From Pseudisothecium myosuroides (taxonomy: Eukaryota > Streptophyta > Bryopsida > Hypnales > Lembophyllaceae): DNA of 64,000 nt. Made by a program: the position numbers and the translations under genes. The DNA is taken from NCBI GenBank assembly GCA_951799445.1, contig OX637293.1, positions 23,870,001 to 23,934,000 on the forward strand. The letters are read 5' to 3'. Within the stretch, counting starts at the first letter, position 1. Every line of letters starts with the position of its first letter. A model generated the notes under the pieces. The model saw only the letters and a list, made by a program, of their open reading frames with translations, was not told the origin of the DNA and ran no database searches. Positions 22,155 to 35,300 of the stretch are shown here, piece by piece.

Positions 22155-22659
22155 ACCTCCAAAGTTGAACCAAAATTCAAACTCATATTTAAAATCACAT
22201 AGATCAGACTTAAAGGTTTCCAAAATTATATTACACTCAAAAAATAGGTAAAAATTGAAGACAATAGGAAATGATGAAGTTTGGTGGTTAAAAAAGTTAA
22301 TTTTGGATGAAAATTGTCAATTGAAAGTTCATTTAATTTGAACTATGGAAATGTTAATTTTTACTTATAGGTTAGGAGAAAACATTGGATGAAGTATTGA
22401 AAATGACTTAATAAGAAAAATTCATCCACCCACAACTTTTGCTTAGAATGTCTAATTTTGACATTTTTTACCATTTTGGGATGGTAAAAGCATAATCTAC
22501 AGCTTTGGATAGTTAAAACTTGATTTTAGTAGCTTTATTTCTTAAGTTTAGAATTTTGGCTTGAATGGATTTAAAACAATCAAAATTGCTAATTTTTGCA
22601 TTCTAGATACGTTTCCTCTGAGATTTGAAACACTTAGAGCTAATAGGGAGAAAAGACTT
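22155..22659. other. Intergenic AT-rich stretch
   Basis: Nothing recognised apart from general AT-rich sequence. It lies between two transposon copies. Confidence 0.4.
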
Positions 22660-23389
22660 GGGTGAATGCAAGAAACACCTGTACTATTTTGCATCACACT
22701 CCGCATTTTGATTTGTTTCTTGGTTATAACTTTTGCGTTTTGGCTCCAAATGATTCGAGATTTACAATTGAGGTACTTATGACTATTGTATACCTTTACT
22801 TAATTTTTTGTAATTTAAAAAAATATTTTACCATCCAAAAATGGGCCCCAATTTCATGTCACACTTGCCAATTTGGAGGGTTTTAGTACTATTTAGTGCC
22901 AAAAAAATGAATTTTGAGCTAAAATTTGGAGGAGATGGTCTTCTCGTAGACTTGTAGCTAGTGTCCAAAGGAAACCTAAAAATAATTAATTTTGTGTGGT
23001 GTGGAAGTCCACAAAGTGTACTTCTTTCTACTTGTATTTTGTAACATATAAAATATTATTTTGGAGTTTTTTTGGGTGAATGACCATCTCCATAGAGTTG
23101 TTACAAATTAAAAAAATCATTTTTTGTATTTGCTTTTTTTCCTATTTTTAACTAATTAAAACATCAAAATATCCATTTTCTTGAGATTTAACACTTTTCT
23201 AGTTTTCTTGCTTAGAAAAATTTTCTATGCATTTTCTTTGAACGTTACCTTCATTTTAAGGGTGTATACATTATCCATATTTTTTAGGGTTTTTAAAAAT
23301 TATTTTTCTAATTTTAAAGTATTCCAAAAAGGAAATCATGAGTACTGTGAAAACGCAACAAAATTGGCAGGTGTTTCTTGCATTCACCC
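22660..23389 (+). mobile_element. Family A element, complete, 4-bp target duplication
   Basis: It starts GGGTGAATGCAAGAAACACC and ends GTGTTTCTTGCATTCACCC, which are inverted repeats, and is flanked on both sides by ACTT. At about 730 bp and without a coding frame it is a non-autonomous element. Confidence 0.75.
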
Positions 23390-23860
23390 ACTTGTCCATT
23401 TCTTAGAAATTCAATTTAACAACATTTAGATACCCACTTTAGATCTTGCAATCCAAAACACTGAGAACCCGGTTGTGCATGTTTTATACGAAGGATGGAG
23501 ATAAAATGTTTGCACGAGCCTGCAAGACTATGAAGTGTGTGCATTGTGATTAATTGCTTCCAAAGCATCTTTGCATATTTGGAGGTTATTAATTGGAGCG
23601 CCAAGCTTGTGATAGAACTTCTTATTTGTATTTGCATTCTTCTTTGTTTTGGGTTGCCTCCACCCTTCAAGACTATGCAGTGTGTGCTTTGTGAAAAATT
23701 GCTTTACGGTAGGTATGGATGGAGAATTAATCCATTGTAATATAATTTTTTGTTTTCTAATTTTCCATCTTGATTTTTTAGTGAAAAAGTCAAAATGTTC
23801 TAACATCATAGTATATAACAATGTTATTGTGTCAAATTAAATTTAGAAAAATAAAAAAAA
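23390..23860. other. Intergenic stretch with a weak internal duplication
   Basis: Two blocks around CAAGACTATGAAGTGTGTGC (about 23523) and CAAGACTATGCAGTGTGTGC (about 23668) are imperfect direct repeats. No gene was recognised. Confidence 0.45.
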
Positions 23861-24496
23861 CATGGTTATAGGTCAAAGTTTATATTGCTATAAATTATTG
23901 GATTTTTTTAATTTTCCAAAATTTTCAGTAGAAGAAGAAATTTCAGTTGATAATCTGCATTTCATTAGTTGGACTCAAATTCCAAAACCATAATCTCTAT
24001 GTCTAAAATTCGCATTTAGAGTAAATAACAAAAAATGGTCAAAATTTAATACAAGGTCATAGAAAATTTTACTACTTTGGAGTAGTCCTTTTGTAGATTA
24101 AGTAACTACATGGTCTTCACCCTTAATAAGGTGTAGTGAACATTTTCTATCCTTTGGACGACTTCATCTGAGTCTGTAAGATGGAAGAGAATGTTCATCC
24201 AATATTTTTTTTGAAAGTCGCTTGAGTCCATTTTTAGTGAATAATATTGCAAATTCATATATTATGATATTATTGATTTTCCAAAAGAAGAAAATGCCTT
24301 ACCCATATATTGTACTTGACCATTTTTTGCTATGTACTACAAATGTGAATTTTAGAATTAGAAATGATGTTTTCTAAATTTGTGTCCAACTAATGAAATA
24401 AAGATTATCAACACTAGTTTCTACACCAATTAATAATTTGAAAAATTCTTAAATTCAATGTTTTATAGCTTTATGAATTTTGGGCCTATAACCATG
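23861..24496. mobile_element. Fold-back element with long inverted arms
   Basis: The left arm (23861 to about 24060) starts CATGGTTATAGG. The right arm (about 24290-24496) ends CCTATAACCATG. The arms are imperfect inverted copies of about 200 bp, sharing for example TTTCATTAGTTGGAC and CAAAAAATGGTCAA. The centre is single-copy and no target duplication was identified. Confidence 0.6.
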
Positions 24497-25338
24497 GTTT
24501 GTTTGAATGTCCAATTTTATAGTGATACTATAATTTTGGCTTATATGATGATGTTATACAATATAATATACGTGTGTGGGAAAATTTTCAGATTTTTTTA
24601 TTATACTTTATATTTGATATGAATTTCTTTCATGTTTTTCTTGAATGAGCCATGATAGTTTGAAATTGTTTTCCAAAATTTCCAAAATTTTATAACTTGT
24701 AATGGATATATAATTTCACCATTGAAAAATAAATATAAAATTTTCATTCATTACTAGTTGCAAATGGCAACAAAATAAGTGATGGGCAATGAGTTTAAAA
24801 ATCATTGGTCATAGGGGTGGTCCTATAGAGGTTAACCCAATAAGGATTGGTCGACCACTTTCTGGTCAGAATTGACACTTTTGCATTAGTAGCCAGATTT
24901 TTAGAATGAATTTGGATACAAACGAAAGAGGATGAGTGTGGGGAATTAGGAACTAAATGCATTGAAATAAGAATCAAGACAATGTGTGCTTGCATGTAGT
25001 TCTAGAACTAGTTGAAAAAACAAACAAAATACAAGCTGAAAATATTGAAAATCAATATGAAAATCAATGCAAAATTTGTCATGCATTTACTGGGGAGCTT
25101 CAAGCATTCACGTCAATTCCATCGATATAATTAGATCCCCGCAATGCATCATGATTTGATATTTTTTATATTTAGCTTGGGACCAAAAAACATCCTACCC
25201 GCCTCCAAAATCAACCACAATCCTTAATAGATAAAAGCAATTGGCAATACACCTATGAGTTCCTTGATGCAATAAAGAAAACTATTTCAATCACAATGAT
25301 GTATTGTATATGGATGTGCAAGCAAAGGATACAATATT
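24497..25338. other. Intergenic AT-rich stretch
   Basis: No gene, RNA or terminal repeats recognised. Confidence 0.4.
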
Positions 25339-26641
25339 CACTATAAGAAATTCACATTTTGGGTTTTGTTTTACGACTAACGCGTCATGTCCGATAAAAC
25401 ATGAAGATGTCAAAGGACATCTGGACCGACATGGTTGATTTTTGTGGACATTGCGGAGAACGTTGGCACGTTATTGTAAATCCAAGTTGATGTTATCATT
25501 GATGCTGACGTTTTATTTGACATGACTGAAGACATACTGATGTTTTTTAGGATGTCCAAGAAAACATAGAATGCCACGTTAGTAAGTAGATTCATTTTGA
25601 CTATGGATAAATTAGTAAAAATTACTCTGGTCTATGATAAAATGTTGACCGTATGTGAAAAATTTAGGGGAAGGGCAGCTACAGGGCATGCTTTGTAAAA
25701 AAAGGAAAATGGATGGATGTGCACCATGGATGAAAAGAGATGGTCTTTATACAAGTGGGGTGGTAGGAAGTGAAACAATCCATATAGGATATGTAAAGCA
25801 AGAATTCTATTCAATGTAAAATGTCTGAAACAACATGATCTAGATGTCTGAAATAACATTGAGATGTCTGAAAGAACATTAAGACGTCAAAAACAACATC
25901 GAGACTTACAATGGTTAAATTCTCATATTTAAGTTATTCCATGTTATCTTTTGTCTCACCATGGATAGACAATGGATATAAATAAGAACTCTCTATTAAC
26001 TTTCAATGAAGTTTAAATCCTTCATTTGGCCATCAAAATTTTTCTTAATGTTAGATGGTTAATTTTTTTTAAATCTTGTTGAATTCAACAATTTTTCTTG
26101 TTTATTTTATTTTTTATTTAAAAATAATAATAATTATCTTCTATTGACCTTGTCCTATGGATATAGTAAATATTAATTGGTGTTTCAAAAAACGTCTAGG
26201 CATCAAAATTGATGTTTCAAAAAGCAGTATTATAATTCTTCAACAACCGAGTCAACAACATAAAAGTGTGCTGACAAGGCATGCCACATCAGATATTGGT
26301 AGGTCCTTGTCACTTTTTCCCGAATCCACATCACAAACCATGTCAGCAACAAATCGGATGAAAATTTTTCCTATGTGATACTGCCCACCCATGTGGTGTT
26401 TACATGGAGCTGAGCTATCTGCCAAATGGCGCACCGTGGAGACCTTCAAAGAGTACGTCATGAGTGATGTCAAAAACAATGAGGCCAAATTGAACATGTT
26501 TTTTGAGATTTCATGACGTTTTTTGCCCATCCATTATAACAAATTTTAGGTGACATCTAAACAACTAATTCCTTCCACGTGAAAATGAATGTTGTGTCGC
26601 TTTTTTTCAGATGTAAAAAAAAACTCGATTTTCTTACAGTG
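25339..26641 (+). mobile_element. CACTA-type element, non-autonomous, 3-bp target duplication
   Basis: Starts CACTATAAGAAATTCAC and ends GATTTTCTTACAGTG, with ATT on both sides. CACTA ends with a 3-bp duplication define the En/Spm superfamily. The interior carries short sub-terminal repeats of the type GATGTC/GACATC (25407-25560 and 25840-25905). At 1.3 kb, with no transposase, it is a deletion derivative or a miniature form. Confidence 0.82.
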
Positions 26642-27835
26642 ATTATATAGTGGAGGGATATAGACATATAACAGGCCTATTTGTGCTATGGTTCAAAGAA
26701 TTTTGCATAATGTAAAATGTAACAAAAAAAGTATTTTTTGGCATGCATGATTTTTATTATGTTCTTATACAATGCCAATCAAATATATCAAATTTGAATT
26801 TGAAATAACAAAATTTTTACTTTGGATGAATTTTTGAAGTCAATTTTCATAGTTTAACATAATAATTCATTAAAAGCAAGTGGTGATGAAGTTTTTTTAA
26901 TTTGATTGCAGAAATATCTAGGAAACATCTATCCATACATCAATTTTCTTTGATAAGCATCCCCCAAAAAGTTTCATTATTCCTTCTCTAATCTCTAAAA
27001 ATTTCAATGATGGGATGACAATGCCTAAGTTATGTAAATTTCTATTTTTTAACTAAATTTTTCTATTTTCCCCTCACACTATAATCAATTTTGTACATTT
27101 TATTATGATGTTAAAATTACTTAACCAAAATCTTGTTAAAAGATAGAGATAAATATTTTACATAATTTGGGCATGGTCAGCCCAACATTGAAATTTCTAT
27201 AGAAAAACATCTAAGACTCTTTTGGATGTGCTTGTTGAAAGAAAGATGTGTGTACATGGATGTTTCCTACATATCTCTACAATCTAAATTTAAAAATTCA
27301 TCACTAATATTTTTCAATCAATCATTATGTAAAAGTCATGAATATTAAATGAAACAATTCACCAAAAATAGAGTTCTGCTTTTTCAAAACTGAAATTTGG
27401 TATTGTGTAAGAATTGAATGTTTAATTATAGGAGACAAAATACGTCAATTGTATTCTATATTATGCAAAGAAAATTGAATGGTACAAATGGGCATGTTGT
27501 ATCTTTATGATCTTCCATTGTACAAAAGCTTTGGATTAAGGAGTTTTTTGGGGGTGAATTTTCACTAAAAAATGATCCAAAATTCTTTTAAGGAAAATTT
27601 GGCAAAATATTCTTTTTTTTTAGTAGATGAAATCGCAAATGCTACCAAATCTTCAAACAATATCGCTCTATCTTAGATGCATGTACACTCTTTGGGATGA
27701 ATAAATAAATTTTCATCCCGAGTTTCATCCATATGTTGCAAATTTCATCCATTTTTGTAGATATAAATAGCTTCATCACTTCAATGATTATTGCTTTTTG
27801 CATTGCCTAAAATAAATTTTAAAAAACAATCATTA
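26642..27835. other. Intergenic AT-rich stretch
   Basis: Nothing recognised. Confidence 0.4.
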
Positions 27836-28575
27836 TATTTTTGCAAGAAAGGGGTTTTATTTTTTGTAGCATTTTGCACAATATTCATTTTTTTTTGGAG
27901 AGTACTTTATAATTAAAAAAAAAAATTTAATACAAAAAATTTATTTAATGTATACACCTTTAAGAAAAAGGTACACTAGGAAGGAAAAGCATAGAAAATT
28001 TTTTTGAGTAGGAGAACTAAAAAAGTGCAAAATCTCACGAAAATAGGTACTTTCACTGTAGTTTCACATTTTTATTTGTAAAAAAATAGGAATTCAAAAA
28101 ACATACATATATATAAATTGGACATTTGGAAAGAATTTATAATGAAGAAATTTCACCAAAAAAATTATCTTAGAACCATCTTCAATGTTCAAAAATTGCA
28201 CGCAATGGGAGTGTTGTTTGCACTTATGTGGATGACATAAAATAATATAATTTTAGATTTTCTTTAATTGGTAGATATGTGCTTTTCTACTATGCAAATA
28301 AACCATGAAAATTTTAGCTCCGCATTATTAAATTTAGGAACTTTTATCGTAGTAAAAACTCTAAGCCTCATAGTGTGACAAATAAACAAAAATGATTTTT
28401 AGATATAAAATGTTTTTTTTTATTTCAAAAAAATGAAGGATCTAATTACCATCAAGTTAAACATCTCCAATAAAAATTTCAATTTCATGAGGTTTACGCT
28501 TCAAAAGTTATAGAGGATGACAAGAAAGTCACTCTCTTTGTATTGGTAAATAGGACTAGCCTTTTTTGCAACGAC
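27836..28575. mobile_element. Family A-related element, first of an adjacent pair
   Basis: The ends resemble TTTTGCAAGAAAGGGG and TTTTTTGCAACGACCC. The interior shares with the next element a block around GAACCATCTTC and CAATGGGAGTG. The borders are approximate. Confidence 0.45.
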
Positions 28576-28633
28576 CCTTGGGGTTGGATTATATGGGACC
28601 AATGGATTTTTTTTGGCAATTTGTCGTCAAGTT

Positions 28634-29355
28634 GGGGTCATTGCAAGGAAGGGTGTTCAAAAAGTGTGGCATACTCGTTTTTTCTTTTGGGAGTACTTTA
28701 AAATTAGAAAATCAATTTTTAAAAAATGTAAAAAATATGTTTAATGTATACACCTTTAAGAAGAAGGTACCCTAGGAAGGAAAAGCATAGAACATTTTTC
28801 TAAGTAGGAGAATTGAAAAAACCCTAAATTTCATGAAAATAGAACTATTCACTGTAATTTCACATTTTAATTTGTAAAAAATAGAAAAAACAATTATAAA
28901 AAAAACTAAAAACTGGCCATTTAGAAAGAGTGATGAGATTTCACCAAAAGATCAATCTTAGAACCATCTTCATTGTTCAGAAATTGTGCACAATGGGAGT
29001 GCTGTTTGCACTCATGTGGAGGACACAAAATAATATATTTTTAGATTTCCTTTGGTAGAAATATGCTTTCCTACTATGCAAATAAACCATGAAAATTTCA
29101 GCTCCAGATCATTAAATTTGGGGACTTTGAACATAGTAAAAATCCCTAAACTTTACATTGTGATAAATTAACAAAATTGATTTTTAAATATAAAATGATT
29201 TTTTTTTAATTTCTAAAAAAATAAGGGATTTGATTACCATCAAGTTAGGCATCTCCAATAAAAATTTCATTTTCATTGGATTTGTGCTTCAAAAGTCATA
29301 GAAGATAACAAGAAATTGTGACGAGAAATAAGACCATCCTTTCTTGTAATGACTT
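28634..29355. mobile_element. Family A-related element, second of an adjacent pair
   Basis: Starts GGGGTCATTGCAAGGAAGG and ends CCTTTCTTGTAATGAC, with terminal inverted repeats of about 18 bp. The interior is about 80 percent like the preceding element in the same orientation. Block TATACACCTTTAAGAAGAAG is also found, inverted, in complete family A copies. Confidence 0.5.
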
Positions 29356-29708
29356 TTGCACCAAATTAATGGGCCCTACACCAAGCCCGCAAAACAAATA
29401 GCACTAAAAGGGTGGAAAATTGCCAAAAAACTTCAAATTAAAAAAAATCTTGGATGAAATCACCAAATTGTGGATGAAAACTGAATTATGGATATTATAT
29501 GATATGTGCTAATGTGATATTTTCACTCCAATATGTAGATGACTGTTGAAATTTGGAGCACCACTATACCATTCAATATCGCCACTTTGGCACTTCATTA
29601 AAAATGAAAAAAAAACCCTTGTATGGGACAACTTGGAGCCTTCCATTGTTTAGACCACATGCTTGAGGAGGAACTAATTTTTTTGATGTGGTGTGAAGAT
29701 AGCTTAAT
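29356..29708. other. Intergenic stretch
   Basis: No gene or repeat border recognised. Confidence 0.35.
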
Positions 29709-30676
29709 TTCTAAAAGCCCAAGGCCTTTTTGAATTCAAAAACACCATTGCTTTTGAAGTGTTATAGATCTAAATGTCACTTGGTTTAGGGTTAGTTTTG
29801 GGTTTAGGAATCTCAACCATACAATTTTATAGTGTATGTTTTGTAGATGACGTGAATCAAATTTGGAGTCATTTGGCCATATAGATTGCAAGATTATAAT
29901 GTTTTAGTGTTGAAAAAGGATGCTGAAATTTTCCTAGCAACAGACTTGGAGGTGAAATCTGATTTTTGAACCTACTCAAATGAAAAAATTGAAAATAATA
30001 AAGAGATTCAAAACTAGCAAACAAACACATTGGTGAAAGAAAATATCATTCAATTGACTCATCGTGTATGCAGAATGGCTTTGAAATGTCAAAAATAGCA
30101 AGAAAAGTTGCAAAAAATACATCTAAGGCTAAACCTCCTTCTACTAAAATGCTTCTTAGTCTCTCATAACTTTTTGAATTGAAATGAAATTTTAGCCTCA
30201 CAAACTAGAGAGAATGTGCAATGTTTTCAAAAAAGTTATTAGAAAATGACACTTTATGAAGAAAAAACAAGCCACCAAAGTTTGTTGTAATCCAAAAATG
30301 TCCGGATTTTGAACTTCAAATTGCTCTCAAACATTCAAAACAACTTGGATTGACAAGATTTTTTTTTTACAATAACTAGACTTCAAGGGGAACACAACCT
30401 AACAAATTTTATTGAAAACTAACATTGGATGAAGGAGATACAAGCCCCCAAAGTTGCAGTCATCAAATGCAGTTTCGTGAACTCAAATTGAACCTACAAA
30501 CTTGGATTGGCTTCTAAAAATTCATTACATCTTGGATTGATCTGAAAATTTTATCACACAAACTAGAAGAAAGAGCTCAAATTTTCCAACAAGTTTTATT
30601 GAATTCGGACATCAAATGCAAAGTTACAACACTTTGAATTGGACTTGAAACTATATGAGGACACTTTTGGTCCCCT
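29709..30676 (+). mobile_element. Family B element, copy 3, right end lost
   Basis: Direct-repeat partner of 20100-21078 over about 960 bp. The left end reads TTAATTTCTAAAAGCCCAAG, and the right end stops at GGTCCCCTGCGGCG without the expected TTAA, so it is truncated. It has an extra piece near 29780 absent from copy 1. Confidence 0.65.
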
Positions 30677-31086
30677 GCGGCGTTTACGGGTTTAGTGTGT
30701 TTCGTCACGGTGTGAGGAGACATCCTTGCTTGACTGCAGCTGTTTACAGTACGTCTGTGCTGTGAATTGTGAAGGAATGGACAATTACCCAATGATTTTC
30801 CAGTGTATCGTAACACGTAGCATATTTCCATTTCTGGACTGGAAGTTCAAGGGCAGAAACTTACTTTGTTTACAGTGAGGAAATTCGTCGAACCTGCCAT
30901 CACGTCCAAAAGTACAAGAGCACACCAGAAACGCGCGAGGAAACTCCGAAAATCACTTCCCGCCAGTCAGGAAAACGTTGCTCCAGGAGATTGATTATGC
31001 ATTAATTTCTCCCGGCTTAACTCGGAACCCGTCCACACTCTGAAGTATTATTGCTTATAAACTTTACAAAACACTATTAGTGATTG
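30677..31086. other. Intergenic stretch upstream of P450 copy 2
   Basis: Base composition is more even here. No gene recognised. Similarity to the P450 upstream regions begins at about 31087. Confidence 0.4.
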
Positions 31087-32387
31087 ACCCATCTCATCAC
31101 TTCAAAAGTTCTTGTAATGAATGAAAGACTCCCCCAAATCATGTTGCAGTGCTAGTGTGGAGAGGGTACCCAGTGCATCCTATTCAGGAATGTTATATGC
31201 AGCAGGCCAGGCACAAGCAATTTTTTCAACGGTGTGTGTTTCTCAGTCCTGGACCCAAGCTAGGTCCCTTCCGTTGCAGTCGTTGAGTTCATCGCCACTA
31301 AATTTTCTCTCTATGGGAGGGGGCTGTAAAAGCGATCTGTCTCTAAAAACGATCTGGTAGATTTTGCCTCTAACATGTATCAGGAGTGTACATTTCAGGA
31401 GGGGATCGCTTTTAGAAACCACTGTGTTTTCAACTTCAAAAATTCATAACTAATTCCATGAATGTCCAAAAAATATGAAACAACTTGGGTTAGATGCCAA
31501 TTCCATTTTTCTTACCACATAAGTTTACTGAAAATTGTTCTGAGGAGTTTAGCTTCCCCCAAAATGCAAATCAGCTGGTAAAGGGTCGCTTTTACAGCCC
31601 CTTCCCATAGTATCGATCTGTGCGTCACCCAGGTAATCGATCAGGCTGCTGGACTTATTCAATTTGCAGCTCTCAAATTGATTTCACAAACACACTCATT
31701 ATCAGATAATCTCGAGCACATTATCTATGATCTTGTCGGAAGCCTGTGAACTCCTTTGTTCTTCGCTTGTTGATCACAGATTAATACTCAAATTGATGTG
31801 GTGAGTTTCGTGAATCATTAGTTGACCATGACATTGACCACACAGACGATCCTTTCGAACGGCAGCACTTCAACTGATTTTCCTTGATGTCGCGCTCTGG
31901 GGTTTCACGCATTGCTGTGTTTGTAAAGATGGAGAATAGTCAGCATAACTGCATGCAACGAGATCTCACAAAATGCGGTTATTCTTGCTTGAATGATGTA
32001 TGAAACGTTCTACTGTTGTGTTAAGTTTCTGAAAGGAGATTATGGCGTTTTCTGAGTCATGGGAAGGTTTCTGTATGTGAGTTTTGTGAGATGAGGATTC
32101 ACATGATGAGGAATGGAATGAGAGTTGCCACATTCGGAATACGGGGGAATGTTGCTTTACTGTTTGGGGGTTTGAAGTAGAACATTACTTAGGGTTTGGC
32201 TATGGCGACAGTGGAGAGACTGAGAGGGGAGTATCTGAAGCGGAGCCGTGGTTTTGAACTCTCAGTGGGAAAAGATGGTTGGTTCTGGAAGTAGTTTACT
32301 GTAGTTTAACCTTTCTGCAACCTGTACTTGCCTCGTTGAGTTGATGGATTGCTTATTAGGTCAAGGCTTTGGATGCAGGTCAGCGAT
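31087..32387 (+). promoter_or_regulatory. Upstream region of P450 copy 2, with 5' UTR intron
   Basis: Homologous to 1490-2501 and 44320-45793. The TATA position is altered (no TATAAATA). The 5' UTR donor CACCCAG/GTAATC is at 31633 and the acceptor GATGCAG ends at 32378. A miniature element (31312-31609) splits the leader. The part 32171-32455 is identical to 45577-45861 and reaches into exon 1. Confidence 0.55.
31312..31609. mobile_element. Family C miniature element in the leader of P450 copy 2
   Basis: Starts TATGGGAGGGGGCTGTAAAA and ends TTTTACAGCCCCTTCCCATA, inverted repeats of about 25 bp with a possible TA duplication. The sequence CTCTCTAG that it interrupts is unbroken in gene 1 (near 1733) and gene 3 (near 44543), so both empty sites are in the window. 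Confidence 0.75.
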
Positions 32388-35300
32388 ATGGCGTTGGAGG
32401 TTGTATGGATGCTCACAACGTTGATAATCCTGGCAACAGTCTGCATTGGAGTGTTCAAGGGCATCCTCGGTGACGGTGTTCTATACAGACGAGGAACTCG
32501 TGACTTTCTTCTTGACCGCTTGGCCAGGTTCTTCTCACTTCATCAGTCACTGTTGTTTGGGACAATGAGGGTTTCGTTTTCCCAATGGTTGCTTTGCCTG
32601 CACAGTAGGAAACTCGGTCCCCTGGCTTTCAGCTATTTTGAGTGATTTTCTCAGTAGAAGTTTAAATTTCCAATTTCCATCTTTTATTCCATTTTTGAAG
32701 AGGATTCCACCGCACTAACTTAAATACTTGTTTGATACCGTATGGATAAGTTAAAATATGGATTTTTGAATATATTATGAAGAGGTCATGAGTTTTCACA
32801 ATTTTGTTCTGTGAGGGAATAAGACCTTGTGCAGGCTTTGATTTTTAGTTGTTAGGCATGGCCTTGGTCACTAGATTCTAGATCGTCACATTTACTCATG
32901 GCAAAGGATCGTGTATGAGAGATTGAAGGAATCATTCTCTGACTGTTTGGGTGTTTAGATATGGAGATCCTTTACCATTTCATTGATGGGCAGAACGCAA
33001 ACGATAATCAGTTCGCCTGAAGTCGTCAAGTTTGTTCTTTCGACTGCCCATGCATCCTTTCCAGACGTCTATCCAGTGCAGTATATTCGACTTCTCAGTC
33101 CGGAGAGGTTTGCGGGTAAAAGGCACACCCAAATCAGAAAGGTTGTACTCTCTGCTGCCTCAGGAGATAGGCTTCAGAAGCTGGTCCCTTTCATCAGCTC
33201 CTTAGCCGAGAAAACTGTCAAGTCTTGGGAGAATCAAGCTGTGGTGAACTCGGTGGAGGAGTTGGAAAAGGTCAGTGGTACAACGATTTCTTGGAAGACA
33301 CTCAACGTTTATGGACTGTAATGCTCTCACGATTATATGATTATTCGCCCAGATTGTTCACCCAGTTTGTTCCATGTCTCCGTTAAGCGCAAATTCTCAT
33401 ATTCTTAGCATGTGGTTTTGCGCAAAAATGGTCACCAAAGAGCAGCACTGCCGTCTATGTCCTGTAGCTTTCAATTCCATGATTGTGAGAATTACAATGG
33501 CTGTAATATTGAACGTTGTTTTGGTAAAAATGCGATAATAAGGCAGATTTTGTGCACATGGCTTTGTGCACTTTTGAGGACCGAGGGGCACATACGAGGG
33601 TGCGGATTATGTGTGTTAGAAATGTCTTCCCTATTCTGAGAAATTGTTAGACTTGATCGACTCTCATTTTAAATCGACATAACATGCTGTGTATCGTTTT
33701 TCACTAAATTTTTTTCTGCAATGCTTACAGCTTTTAGTTTATCTCTGAAAACAGAACAGAAAGCTCACTGTTCACTGTTAGTGTTCATCTTCAGCAGATA
33801 TTCCACGCTGATATATGTAGACTGACACGTTTGATGGTTATTTGATGGATTGATGAAGGTACTCATACTGAAAATTTTTGAACTGTCTGCAGTTTGTGTT
33901 TAATGTGGCAATGCACATTATTTGGAGGAATGTCAAACCGGGCTCGGAGGAAATGGATCAAATTAGGAACGAAATCTCGCGCCTTACAGAAGGTCTGGTG
34001 GTTTTACCCATCAATTTTCCTGGATTCAGTTTCCACAAGGCGATGAAGGTGTGTTTTCTAGAGCATTTCCAGCAAAATTTCCAGAATCGCATATTATATC
34101 CGTAGGTTGCTGCAAATTTCGAAGACAATATTGAGTCTGCAAGTCACGAGTCGATACTAGAATATCTTTTGTTTCCATGGAGGGGCGATTCAAGTTGCAA
34201 CTAGCTCATGAACTTGCTCATAATAATCACCAGAGATATAAATATTCGAGGTTGTTTGTGAGTCTAATTATGCACTTCTTGGATTCACAGAGTTTGAAAA
34301 CATAAATTAGGCCTCCATATTTTAAGTTGAGCTTCTTTGAGGGCTACAGTACATACAAATGCTTCACCTTTTGGATACATGTCTCCGTGTTTATTTGGCA
34401 TGACTCTAATTTAAAAATTTCCAGCATGACAAAATTGGAATGCTGATGGACCAACTCTGTTGCCCACCTCATTGAATTGTTGAATCAGACGAAGCATGCT
34501 CTCGTATCCCGAATTCAAAGTGAAATTTCAAGGAGAAGGAAAGCTGGTATCCAACAGAATGATGTACTGAATGCTCTTATGAGCATTGGGGAGGTTGAAT
34601 TTCTGGATTACGATATCTGCTGCATTATGGTGATTGTGATCTTTGCTGCTTCTGCTACAACTTCTGCTTTGATTCCTTGGGTTCTAAAGTACCTGGATGA
34701 CTTTCCAGAAGTAGGCCAACGCGTACAGGTGAAATCTTGTTTCTTTGATAAATTGATGATGAGATGACAAGCTTTCTAGACTTTTCTATGCAAATTCTGT
34801 ATTTGTGGACTGTTTTTTTTCACTTGCTTTGAACAAGTATGGTTGTAAGTGATAACTGATAACTTCATTTCCTAACCTAGGTAGGAAATTGGTACTTTGA
34901 CTGCTACTGGAAGATAAAACTTGGGCAGATGATGGGGAAAGGTTTGAACAATGCAAGGTGACTCAAATCTGGAGGAGGGTTGTGCGAGAAAGTGGTTTGA
35001 CAGCACCTACTTGCCGCTAGTTCCTGTGGCTTAATACTGTCAATGACCGTCTCTTATGACCCTCCTTCGGATTTGAGTCACCTAGTACGTTTCTGTCTTG
35101 ATTTTTAGTTGTTAGAGATTAGATCACCACAATGACAATTGGTCCTTCAAAGATCCGTGACTCAAATCGTAACAGTAAGTGTTGAGTGTTTCGAGTCTGC
35201 ATTCTATATAAAATAGTGTTATTTGGAAGTCTGCACTTCCCTTCAAATCTCATATTAGCTTACTTACTATTTCATTTCATTCAGGACGAACAAGATTGCC

